From the NCBI GenBank assembly GCA_009869945.1, contig WIXG01000083.1, forward strand, positions 186,001 through 250,000: a DNA stretch of 64,000 nucleotides, in the 5' to 3' direction. This DNA is from Mesaphorura yosii. Taxonomy: Eukaryota; Arthropoda; Collembola; Poduromorpha; Tullbergiidae. Under the pieces are notes generated by a model. The model was not told where the DNA came from. It searched no databases and saw only the letters and a list, made by a program, of their open reading frames with translations. Below are positions 53,201 to 64,000 of this stretch, piece after piece. The first letter of the stretch is position 1. Every line of letters begins with the position of its first letter. A program made the position numbers and the translations under genes.

Positions 53201-56200
53201 CAGAGCATGAGAGCATGAGCTTTGCCAATATTGACGCATGGTCAGGACGTACATTTTTGTTGTGAGTTCCGACTTCATTTCTGTTTTGTTTTGATTCAAC
53301 GGCGAATGGCTAACTACATAGCAGTGCTTTCTTTTTTTGAGTAAATTGAAATGAAATAATTAACAGTCGTGGAGCCATGAACACCACTCTCGAGAACTGA
53401 CCGGCTGAGCCATGTTGCAGTGAATTCATCGTTGCTCCGATTCGACAGTCTGAGAAAAGAGGAAGCGGGAGAAGGAAAACACGAGAAGATAAATTACTTC
53501 ACTATTCATTGAAATGATAATAATATTGTACCTATTCACATTAAATTTATAATTTATCGTAGGAAAAGTCCCGAAGGCCTATGCAGTAATAATAAAATGC
53601 CTTAATACATTTGAATATTCGAGCGGGCGGCTCAAGTGTGTTGAATATGCCCAACAGCAATTCACGCACTCCACGAAGCATTTCGCGAGTTATTGTTCTC
53701 TGAGACGGTAAAAGTTTTATTCGCGTCCATTTAGTATCAATAAACGGTGAGCATGGCTCACAAGTTCACTTTAAATGAATACATAAATAAACAGCGAAGA
53801 CAAATTGCATCGAAATTTGCGCTCATAAATCTCGCAGCAGAATGTCTTGCGAATTGCATTCTGCTCAGCTGAGTTAATCCTTACAAAATTAAAGAGCGTA
53901 ACTCCTGTCCGACACGAAATGAACTGTCCATCGTTCCATCGTTCGATTCACAAAGACAATCACGCACAGTTTGTGTATGCTTGGTATACATAAATCGGCG
54001 TGAAAGTGATCAGAAAGGAGAAAAAGAAATCAAGCACTAATTTCTGACTCGAGCTTGGTTGGAAGTACGTACGTACGCATATCGTAAAGATTACTCACAC
54101 ATATCGCTTATGACTTACGAGGTATGATTGCGAATGCTGCAGGGATTCGTCAATGCATTCGTGTTCCTAATCTAATAAAGTATGAATAAGAATCGAATTA
54201 GCTCTCTCTCATATTCGCACATTCACATATGCTGTTCTACAGTGCAGTGCTCGTTCATGCGAGTATTCAGACAAGAGATGATGGATATCCTTCTGTTCCC
54301 GTGTAGAATTAGAATGGAACTCGGAATCTTATTTCCACATTCAAATTAATGCAAGCATGTTCACTGCGTTGCATTAACAAAAGTTGGAAATCAGGAAATC
54401 ACACTTTTAATGACGATTCTTTTGCAGACTGTGACTTTGAGGAAATATTTTGACGTTCACGCACGGATGACATTTTTAGAGTCTTCAAAAGTTAACACGA
54501 AGTTTTTCGCTTCTAAAATAGACTAACGCGTTTCTATTCAGAATATTTCAAAGTTGCTTTGATAGAGTGACTCGCGTAGCGCCGAGATTTAACTTCTCCT
54601 CGGTCCTCCATGGTTCTAACGAAGTTTATTACTACGTACCTGCCATTCGTGAAGACTGTGCCATTCCGAATCGAAGATGCTGGTGCCTGCACGTTGCAGC
54701 AGAACGGATGTGATAAATAACAATGCCATCAACAAGTTAGGTTCTTTAGATACTCTTTGATTCCTACTCTGTGGAGTTCACAACAGGCGACAACGAGAAT
54801 GGGGAAGTGATTATTAAATGCAAATCGTGACTATGAAGGATTCCACGACTTTCTAGAAAGGAATACATTCCCAGTTATGTTTGTTATAAATAATGCAAGA
54901 ACGGAAGAGAGCTCGTGCATTTGTCAGGATCGAATCGAATTAAAATGTGATGATTGGGTTATTTTCCCTTGACTTACGAATCATTCTGCTCCCAGTGTAG
55001 ACAGCAGTTTAAAGCCTAACATTGCACTAATTTTATCTGGGAATTACTCTTTGAGTTAACCTTTTCCATCTTAAAATTCGTCCTGACAGTTTCTATTTAT
55101 GTCTTCATTCCTAAGATTACAAACTAGTCCACCAGTGACGGTTTCGTTATACTCTTTTCGGCTTATGGAATTTGTGAAGGTTTCTTAACTCCAAGCGTGA
55201 TCCGAAGCTAGTAAGGTAAACGTCGTCAGTGAGAAGGTCAAAATTGGAGTAATGTAGTGACATTAATTTGTGAATTGAGAAAGTTCAGGCGCACGAAGGG
55301 AAGTATTCTTGTCATTTTGCCTCGCATTGATTTTAACATTCACTTGACGTTCTTTGGCCACGAAACTACGTTGTTCCCAACACGAGCATCGGGACACGTC
55401 ATAGTCAGTCGAAGGAAGGCAGGGATCAAACATTACATGACTAAGCCGAGCACATACCGCAAGTGTGCCTCTTGTAATCCGGAGCTGCACGTCGAGCCGA
55501 GATTGGATGGAGAGACGAGAGTGCAGTCTCACCGTTGATATTTTAGCAAATATTTTTTTCTAGAGCAAATATTTTGATTGAAGGCTGCTGCCTTTTAGTG
55601 AGCGTTAAAATGAACGTCAAGTTCATAATCATACCGCCATAACCATGACAAGGCAAGGTGAGCAAGTTCTCCCGGGACTCGCTTTCATTTTGAAGACTTG
55701 CTTGTTACTTTGCCTGTTTTATTAAAAGTTTCTAGAGGGAAACGATGTTTGACGATACGTGTACACCGAGGAAAACCAAGCCGAGCCGTTCGCTTCCACG
55801 GAGAATATTTGGGCAGACAAAAGTGACTTTTCTCAGGCTCCTGCCTCGTTCGTCTTTCACTCTACCTCCTCGTGCCAGACGAATCTCACATTCTTCGGTT
55901 TTAATAACATTTTTGTCACGAAGAAAAACCACAGCCGAGCTGGAGTCGTTCTGAATTCCCACTGCGAATCAATTGAAATTTCAGTTATTTCAGGCTTGAA
56001 AAATATGATCTCAATCTAAATCCGAGATTTCGTAATAACAAAAATGAAAGAGTAAAAAAAATTGGGCACTGGCATCCACGTTTCTGGCCGCTCTTGTTAA
56101 TACACTTCCCGAGTGCGATGTTATCATCATACGAATGCGACGCATCTTGCACCTGGTACCCATGTCTCGCATTTTTCAGGCAAATGTTAATGAAGTGAAT

Positions 56201-59200
56201 GAGAAGGAACACAATAGACGCATTGATGGATTCGTAATGATTTTTCACTGCTTTGATTAAAAAATGAAGCCCAAATTTCTTGTATCGCGTAAATTTGTTG
56301 CAATGACAGGTACGGAGTAGATCCCTCTTTGTTGATTTGAATTTGAGATGTCTAACCATAAGCGTATTGCTTAATGCAAACGTCAAATATGAAAAATCTA
56401 AAGAAAGCTTTACTGCTCAAGCGATGCGAGTTTATTATTGCCGCAAATAATATATGCCTGCCAGTGATCCAAAGTCCACGTCTCCTTTCTCTTTCCAGTG
56501 CCGTCCTGCTTCCGCAATTGCGGAGTACGAGAAAATAAGTGCTGTTTTAACACGGTAGGCTGTTCGACTCGAACTCGCAATAGTCACATTATGTACCATG
56601 ACATTCAATTCAGTTGTGTGGGCCAGGATACTGATGAATGCTTTGGACAGGGGAAGTATTGCTTCCGACTACCCGTCACTCTCGCTCGGTCGTAATTAGC
56701 ATTATTGTTAATGCTTGAGCTACGAAGATTGTGGAACAGAATCCACTCGAGTGTCACGACACGAATCTCCGGCACAAGACAATGAAGTTATGCATAAAAT
56801 ATTTGGGGAAAAATATATTGTACTCTGTTTCTTTGTATCTCCCTTATTATAATTTTATTATGCTCCCACTGCGTGAGTCTTTTGAGAAACGAACAGCCAT
56901 CCCCATCCACGTCGTGTCACGTCGTGGTGATCTAAAGTCGACAATAAAGGACTGACTCTCACATTTCGCAGTCTATTTGTTACATCGCATAAACTCGTCA
57001 TCTCTTGTTTGTTAGAGCATAAAGAGCATACGCTAGTAAGTGGGCCGTTCGTTTGCCTTTCTCCGACGGTGCAGACAAAAGCAGACGCCGTACTCTGTAC
57101 TTATTAATACTCTTATTCTTCAATCTTGTTTCTTTATCTCGCGTCCTTCCTTTCTCTCCCATGCATTTATGTAGACACTACAAATTGGAAGCGGAAATCG
57201 CATCAATGACATGGAAAGTGAATTGGGGTGATATGGTTACAAAGCTCGGGGAAAGCAAAGGCAAGCGCGGATCTCGCTACAGCCTCGCCAGGAATTCGCT
57301 AATGGTAAGATTTCGAGTGTTCGCGTTCCAGTCCCTTTCTCTCTCGCTCTCGCCCAAATTTTTATTCCATACAACTTAAGCTTGGACCACGTTTGCATGT
57401 TCTGTGTTTCCACATTATGAACTCGAGATATTTCGGTCAGAGTGTGCAAAGCACGAAAACCGACGAGAATGCAATAGGTACGCGTCCGCGCAGGGATTTG
57501 CAAAGGATTTCTTCATATCATGAGTATTTCATACATGTATCTTGTTGGGACCGAGCAACAAATTCAAATCCTTCGTGTAGGAGAAAACGCATCAAAATTA
57601 CAGTACATCTTTTGTGGGAAAGCTTGGATTTTAAGCACCACATACATTCTACTTTTCATCTCTGGGCACTATCCGGTAAATATCTGCGGATATCTGTGTC
57701 AAATCACGCTCCGAGAAAATTGCCACATTCTTCAGTTTGGCACACTAGCCCCCAATTTTAAATTGCCAAAATTGGTCACGAGTGACGTGTTTTTCTACTT
57801 TCGTAATATATTATTAAAAATAAATCTGATTACTGCCATCAGATGAATAGGACCATGATTAATCTTTTGGAGGGGCAGACATACGCGCATTTCCAAGCGT
57901 AGAAGGAGGGCGCTTCTGCGACTTAAGCCTCGTTTTATGAAATATGCGTTGGCAGGCAATGAATTAGCAATCGCGCGCTAGCTTTCTTGACAGAAGACTT
58001 ACCTACTTAAAAATTTCTTAAGGCAGTAGATTAATATGCAACCGAGAAACGTTTATTAGGCCGACTACCGTGCAGGCGAAGGATACGGACGTCCGTCATT
58101 TGCATGTAGAATAAGGAAATATATTCGCAGCTTCCTTCTTCCTTCATAAAACATTTGAAGGACAAGCCGGGGACATTTATGACAGACAGAAAGGACGACC
58201 CAAGTTGGAAACTTATTCAAGCCTTGTCATGTCAAACTCTTTCTGTGATTCTTTATTTCACCCTACTCATAATTCCATTAAAATCTGGCTTTCTCCGCTT
58301 TCTTCACTTAACCTTCTTCATTCCTTTAACAAGTTTCTTGAGTTGACGAAGGTGACAACGCGCTGCGCAAAGTTTTGGACTCTCAGAGGTTGGAAATGTT
58401 TCTGCAAAGTAAGCGGCGTATTTCGCTAGCCTGAACTAAATGACATCCTGCAGCTGAATGCAGCATCTGAGTCGCTTTTGACTTACTGGACTTAAAACAC
58501 TGCAATTGCTTTCATCATGCTTAGAAATATGTCTCAGTAAAAGAAAAGAAATGAGAACCTCAACACAGGCCTTGTTGACATATGGATTTGGTGATCTGAT
58601 AACAGTAATTGAATCTGCCAATGCAACCAACCATTTTTCTGTTTATCCAGACATTACCTGGCGCTACAGTTCGATTACAATGCTTGCTGCGAACTGCATA
58701 TCTTTTAGCAGGTGGCTAGAAACAAATAATTCTGCACCTGCCTGACCCTAACCTGCTCCTGACTTTGTGCCCGTTTCAACCCCTGCCCGGGATTCATTGT
58801 GCTGTAATACATGACAACTTTGACGCGCACTCACTTTCTTTTACAATTTGATTTTTGCAGAGTTCTTACTCGGCCGATTCACAATACGCAATGGCAGCCA
58901 CAAACAAGCAGCTGTTTGTCAAAACAGCCTTCTACAAAGTAAGTATATTGTTACACCTGAACCTTGTTTCACCTTCAGAGTTTCAAGCAAAAGGCCACCG
59001 GCAATACTGCATGCTATGACGGGCCACGGTGTCACCAGTTGTCATCTTTGACCAATTAGAGCAATTAATTATGAGTAACGACTTGGGCCTTGGAAGTTCC
59101 CGACTTTTTGTTGCAAAACACTCCCTTGTTCGGATTGGAAGTAACAGAAACGTTTAAGATAAGAAAGAGACTTCGCTTGTTCTCTCCGATGGGACACGCA

Positions 59201-62200
59201 GTGCCAATTAGAGCTGACATGTCCAACGCTATGAAATATGTCTTGATTGTTGTCTAATTTTCTATCTTTGTCCGCCTCCAAAAGGGCAACCTTGTAGCAC
59301 TCAAGAAGATTAACAAGAGTCGGATTGAGCTGTCGAGGCCTCTGCTACTGGAACTGAAGCGGGTAAGCAGCATTTGCGTTCATCGTAGAGTTACATGGAC
59401 TTAGCGTAGTCTTTATCGAATCAAAGTACTGCATAGCTCGTGACTACGGTTTGCAAAGACAATGAGAGGCTAACTAAGGGACGACAAGAGCAATCTTAGA
59501 GCTTTAATAATTCAATGGTGAGAAAATTACAGCCATTTGAGACGGGCCACAAAGTGAAGGCCCAGCTGTAGAAGAGGAAGGTAAAGTAAAAGTTACAAAA
59601 CTTGTTCAATGCTGGATCCACCTCTTTCTCCTTTCCATTGTAAGATATTACACGCGGCCGATACATGGCAAATACAAGGCACTATAGGCAAAGATAAAAA
59701 CACAACACAACTTTCTTCCTTTCCTTTAAGATGCAAGATTTTTTCTATGAACGTGGAGGCGTTCATTGCAAATCGACTCAGCCTCAGTATTCGATTCTGC
59801 TGCGATTCCTGTGTAGTACTCGACTGGGAGTGCGTCCCACATATCTGCCACTTGATGAGATTGCTTCTGAGTCTTAATTACTTATGTTTGGACTTAGATG
59901 AAGGATCTGCATCACGAGCACTTGGTCCGCTTCATCGGGGCTTGTGTTGATCCCCCGCATTGCTGCTTCCTAACCGAGTATTGCCCGCGCGGCAGCCTAC
60001 AAGACATTCTTGAGAACGAACAACTCAAGTTGGACTGGACATTTCGCTACAGTCTCATGCAAGATATTGTCAAGGTAAGCTGCTTTATAATTTTGAGGCC
60101 TGACTCCTTGTTCCAATGAAGTAGCCCATAACCTCAAGAGCTCTTCCTTCCTTCGTTCCGAGAACCTTCCTAAGCCCTTCTCCTTCTTTGATGGCACTCC
60201 AGGAGGATCTATTTAATGAACTCGAGTAATAAAGTAAAGCCACTTCCATGGAATCCAAGTTCAAGACTTCCACTTGCTGCTTCACCAGGAGGCTTACATG
60301 TGCGACTCATTTTCGAAATGGAAAAGGGATTTACACGTACATGGCGACGTGATTTTAAATCTAAATTTAATTAGCACTGACAAAATGACAGCGTGTTCCT
60401 CAACCTTTAGGCTAGCAATAAATTAGTTAACTTGTTGGTCGTGACATGAGAAACCGTTTGGAGCACCTCTGTACGGGCATTTTCCATTCTCCAACTTGAA
60501 CTTTTGAAATCGAAGTTCTCTTTGCGTTTGCCCAAGGACTATTATTAATGTGGCCTTTGTATCTTCGCATCGAGAAGGTAAGAATAGATTGTATTCTATT
60601 TAGTATTCCACGAGGCAGGTCCCATGTGATTAAGATCGTATTTCAGGATTAACTTCTGGAGATATTAAGGTATCACCGTATTCTCATGCGTCCGATGACA
60701 ATACAAAATACAGAAGAGAGAAGGACCACTGGGCCAGGCCCGGGTCTCGTTGCCATAAGCCTCAATGAATGGTTAGCAATTCGCTCTGCGAATTCAATGA
60801 TGGCCTATTGCATTAGTAAACCGACAGCAAAATATTGCGGAGCAGGAATGAGCCAATTGTTAGCATTCATGTCGTCTTGCAAACTGCAAGAGCTATTTAT
60901 CAATTCAAGTTAGGTGTGCGTCTGACGGAACATGGAAGTAATGATCCTGGAATGGCGATCTTCGGTGTCCTTCGTACCCAATGACAAAGGAAATGCCATC
61001 GCTCTAATCCTGCTTTCACTGTCTCTTCTGTGGCCCTTTTGTTAACTCTTGAATGTGCTATATAGCTGTATTTGTTCTGTTTCAGGCAATGCATTTTTTG
61101 CACAGCAGCGAAATTCGGTCTCATGGAAATCTCAAGTCCAGTAATTGCGTGGTTGACTCCCGATTTGTCCTCAAAGTGACAGACTTTGGGCTCCACTCTC
61201 TCCGGCTCCCCTGCGCTGACGATCCGGACGAGATCAATTCTTACGCGTACTTTCGAAGTAAGAAGAACCGTTTCACTATTGCACCTTTCTCTTCACAAAT
61301 TCTTCCCCAAACTTTCTGATAAAGGTTAATTTCTACTTTGGGGGTGATTTGGGCTTCAATTTATAGTGATTTGGGCCGAATCGATTGGGCTAGGACTCTT
61401 ACCACGTATAGTTTAAAGTTTATACTACCTAAATCCCTGAACGATAAGGCCCCTTCGAAAAGGTGTGATTTTGGATTTTTTTTAAAAAAAAAAGTGTGTT
61501 CTTCATTTAAAATGCGTGAGGAGCAATTTTGAAGACGAATTTGGCCAACTTCGGCCTGTTAAACCCGTGTGACTCGGTACTAAAATTAAAGCTCTGTTGA
61601 CGCTCTTTCAAATGACGTCAATCACCAAATTGTGCTCCTTTGAAAATCGCGACTCTTTTAGTCAGAAGGGAACGTGTCAGGAATCCTGTACATATCATAC
61701 TTGGATCCTCCAGCAGGTTGCTAGGCAACAGGGGTAGCAAACCGCCTGACTTACACGAGGCCCAGTTAGTTAACGTTAATTTGGTTAATTCAGGCCCAAG
61801 TTATCTCCAAAATATAAAACATCTTTAATCTCACGCAGCTTATTACGTTATTTTTAATTTGACTAATTCAATATTCAGAGAACATATTAGCATGCGAAAT
61901 TGGACCTGAATAACGTACAGGATGATCTCAGAGATTGCTCTCGGGTATTCTGCATGCTCGGTGAAGTCATAGTCTTGAGGTGAAGTTTTTCTTTGCTTTT
62001 TCGCTTTCACGTCGAGTGTCATCACGAACGGACAACGTGAGTTATCCGAGCTGGTGTCTTACCTTGAATCAAAATTTGCTGTGGCTGGAAGGGCTAGGAA
62101 TCTGGGCGATTACATGAACGAAAAATCATGGCTCTCCTCTTTGCATCTGGCTTTACGAATATTTTTACATCATTCGGAGCAAATCCTCGTCGCATTTCAG

Positions 62201-63557
62201 ATTGCAATATTATGACAAGTATCCTCAGGGAGTTCCTCTGCGAAGCTGAGCTCTTTCGAGCCCGTTTGTTCAACGGTTACCAATATTTAAAGTGTATTGC
62301 GATATTCATAATAATACAATCAAATTCCTTCCTACGCAATACGACATTGAGATTGGACGTCAATTTGGGAAGACAAGTCATAAGGCAAAACCTGATTCTC
62401 GGCCCCTGTCGTATTGATTGGTTTGTGGAAGATGAGAGTAGGATACAAATGTGAGTCAATACACTGGCTATTAAGGTGGGCATTGAGAAGCAAGCAACGT
62501 ATGTAATGTGATGTGGTTGCAATCAAATAAATAATGGATGGAATTCCGACATTTGTTCAGTACGAAGAAGACTCCAAGGTCCCGGATCAGTGCCTTTGGG
62601 CTCGGGGAATCAGACACGTGCGCCTGATAATGATACTTTTGGAGCAACTCGACCGCTTTCGTCTTCCATCATTATAAACCAATCTAAAGGCCAAGCACTT
62701 GTGTAGTGCATCCGCGCTTCCCGTACAAAAATGTATTGGCTTACAATAATGCATTCAACCTTCATGAATTCTTCATTCGAAGTCTGATTCCAGGATTAGG
62801 CTTTTGCGAAAACTACTTGATGTACGTTTATTTTAACCAACAAATTGACGCGATATGGTCAATTATGTAAGGACATAAGTACAACACTATTTATCACCGT
62901 AAAGCATCTTAGCCCTTTGATCATCAAGCTGTTAGCGTGACGCGCTTCAATAAATTAGTGTACTCTGGTCTGATTGAACTCTGAGGGTTCGAGGATTATT
63001 CTCCACTCCGAGAGCTGTATCTTAGTAAGGGTCAAGCCAAAGGCGTTCCCTGTGAAGCCACAGAATGAAATGCACGGAGTTCCAGTCCAAACAATGTCCT
63101 TCCTTACAGCTCAAAATGTGCATATCTTAACTGATTAATTGATTCCTGTTTTTGCCCACGCACAGGAAAATTATGGACAGCACCAGAATTGTTGAGGATG
63201 GAGAATCCATCACCCGAAGGGACGCAGAAGGGCGACGTGTACTCGTTCGCGATTATTGTGCATGAAATTGGAGCTCGACAAGGGCCGTTCTACATTTCAG
63301 ACGATAACAGCCCGGAAGGTCCGACTGCAACACGAGCACGTTGTCTCAAATAGGAGTTGGCCTGATAGTTATGCATTGCTTTTGCACTTTACAGATATTA
63401 TTACGTCCTTGAAGGCAGGCATTGTTATTCGTCCCAGTCTGGAAGATCTGGCATCAGACGATGAACTCATTGAGATGATGCAAAAATGTTGGATGGACGA
63501 TCCAGCCGACAGACCAGACTTTGGACAAATAAAACAAACTTTGAGACGTTTGAACAA
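47201..63557 (+). CDS. Receptor guanylate cyclase, natriuretic-peptide-receptor type (cassette B isoform, 3' partial)
   Basis: Single-pass receptor that makes cGMP on ligand binding. Exons: 47201-47720, 47805-48197, 49582-49696, 50128-50459, 50562-50653, 51192-51324, 52430-52511, 57175-57304, 58861-58938, 59285-59362, 59898-60074, 61086-61257, 63166-63318, 63395-63557. All phases match (2618 nt, 872 aa so far). Signal peptide [17 protein letters not shown]; a Pro/His-rich, basic linker (to about residue 102). The ligand-binding domain follows, with [46 protein letters not shown] and [15 protein letters not shown]. Cys-containing juxtamembrane segment (CGFDGSGC), transmembrane helix in exon 52430-52511 (about residues 534-554). 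The kinase homology domain shows [30 protein letters not shown] (HRD Asp absent: pseudokinase), [29 protein letters not shown] and [16 protein letters not shown]. The dimerisation and cyclase domains lie beyond the window. It resembles NPR-A/B and C. elegans GCY-28. Confidence 0.95.
48198..49581 (+). other. intron between cassette B and the first shared cyclase exon
   Basis: 1.4 kb, phase 1 on both sides. No coding content recognised. This is the point where alternative 5' cassettes would join the common part. Confidence 0.75.
49697..50127 (+). other. cyclase intron (phase 2)
   Basis: 431 nt between the LFT-N exon junctions. Nothing recognised inside. Confidence 0.75.
50654..51191 (+). other. 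cyclase intron (phase 0)
   Basis: 538 nt between the exon ending GVFH and the one beginning VVAHYSG. Nothing recognised inside. Confidence 0.75.
51325..52429 (+). other. cyclase intron before the transmembrane exon
   Basis: 1.1 kb, phase 1. An antisense open frame at 51495-51965 has no recognisable domain. Nothing else seen. Confidence 0.7.
52512..57174 (+). other. large cyclase intron after the transmembrane exon
   Basis: 4.7 kb, phase 2, separating the transmembrane exon from the intracellular exons. Contains a short GTAC tandem run near 54066. No exon, RNA gene or transposon recognised. Confidence 0.7.
57305..58860 (+). other. cyclase intron (phase 0)
   Basis: 1.6 kb after the juxtamembrane exon ending SLARNSLM, starting with a CT-rich stretch. 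Nothing recognised inside. Confidence 0.7.
58939..59284 (+). other. cyclase intron (phase 0)
   Basis: 346 nt; the acceptor CCAAAAG has only a weak pyrimidine tract. Nothing recognised inside. Confidence 0.7.
59363..59897 (+). other. cyclase intron (phase 0)
   Basis: 535 nt between kinase-homology exons ending LELKR and beginning MKDLHHEH. Nothing recognised inside. Confidence 0.7.
60075..61085 (+). other. cyclase intron (phase 0)
   Basis: 1.0 kb between MQDIVK and AMHFLHSS. Nothing recognised inside. Confidence 0.7.
61258..63165 (+). other. cyclase intron (phase 1)
   Basis: 1.9 kb. Holds a T-run followed by an A-run near 61477-61493 and a palindromic CRE-like TGACGTCA at 61613-61620. No coding content recognised. 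Confidence 0.7.
61613..61620. promoter_or_regulatory. palindromic CRE-like octamer in a cyclase intron
   Basis: Exact TGACGTCA, the consensus CREB/ATF site. Intronic position and a single copy make function uncertain. Confidence 0.2.
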
Positions 63558-64000
63558 GTAAGTGAAAGAAGAAAATTCGTTTCATTTGCACGTCCAAACA
63601 TTTTATATTGTGGTAATATTCTCGTTTCTGCCAAGTGCATTTCCCAGTAAATACTAAAATCCTTAAAAGTTCACACTTCCCTTTAATAAATGATCGTCTC
63701 CAAGTGAATTATGTCTGTCTCAAAAGAATGCGGATTCAAAGCTTTGACAGTTCAGAGTGGACGAATGAGACTGAATCTGTAGCTGGCTAGATACTGGTGA
63801 TTTTGCGCACAACTTAAAGCACTTCAACAAGCACAAATATGCGCGGCTAGGCACAGTTTGGATGTACGGGCGATTCGCGACCGAGTATATCGAGCAACGA
63901 GAAACCATTCCTGTGGAATGATGCGTATTTAGTTTCTCGTATAAATAAATTATGAGGACTCAAATTTTCATTTTTATAAAACGTGAGTGTGGCCTTGTCT
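63558..64000 (+). other. start of the next cyclase intron, running off the window
   Basis: Follows the phase-2 donor after RRLNK. No further coding exon is visible before the window ends; the coiled-coil and cyclase exons should lie to the right. Confidence 0.7.

Noticed and set aside
62980-63000. GGTTCGAGGAT resembling a tRNA B-box
   Set aside because: No A-box, acceptor stem or anticodon arm can be built around it.
21721-63557. Two independent tandem guanylate cyclase genes
   Set aside because: No transmembrane, kinase-homology or cyclase exons were found between 29860 and 47200, whereas cassette A fits the shared exon at 49582 in phase and in homologous position.

Overview
This 64 kb window is nuclear DNA from a multicellular animal. 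Genes are interrupted by GT-AG introns with matching phases, intergenic DNA is AT-rich, and AATAAA signals follow the stop codons. Compact genes have introns of about 60-110 nt, while the receptor gene has introns up to several kb. The SNAP-25 protein looks arthropod-like (for example the stretches [18 protein letters not shown] and [14 protein letters not shown]), so I favour an arthropod or a close relative (panarthropod/ecdysozoan). I cannot name the species.

Layout, left to right. (1) 3-593 (+): 3' part of a PLD6/Zucchini-type mitochondrial phospholipase D, cut by the window edge. (2) 1213-5797 (-): a 15-exon gene that I reconstruct as one 799-residue protein with an acidic, tyrosine-motif N-terminal region, a spectrin-type PH domain and a complete actin-like domain. 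It converges tail-to-tail on PLD6. This PH-actin fusion is the most unusual gene here, because both folds lie in a single uninterrupted exon. (3) 5.8-11.9 kb: intergenic, with a perfect 25-bp inverted repeat. (4) 11896-15189 (+): Hsp110/HSPA4 chaperone in 12 exons (822 aa), with a heat-shock-element-like site upstream. (5) 16574-18001 (-): glucosamine-6-phosphate isomerase in 4 exons (272 aa).

(6) 21.7-63.6 kb (+): a natriuretic-peptide-receptor-type membrane guanylate cyclase locus that runs off the right edge before the cyclase domain. It has two different sets of 5' exons, each encoding a signal-like segment and the membrane-distal half of the ligand-binding domain. Cassette A lies at 21721-29860 and cassette B at 47201-48197. 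Both end in phase 1 and both fit the shared exon at 49582, so the simplest reading is one gene with two promoters and two alternative ectodomains. (7) 41370-42057 (-): a complete SNAP-25 t-SNARE gene of 209 aa, lying antisense inside what would be the 17-20 kb intron between cassette A and the shared exons.

No rRNA, CRISPR, convincing tRNA or intact transposon was seen. The remaining DNA is intergenic or intronic, without recognisable coding content.
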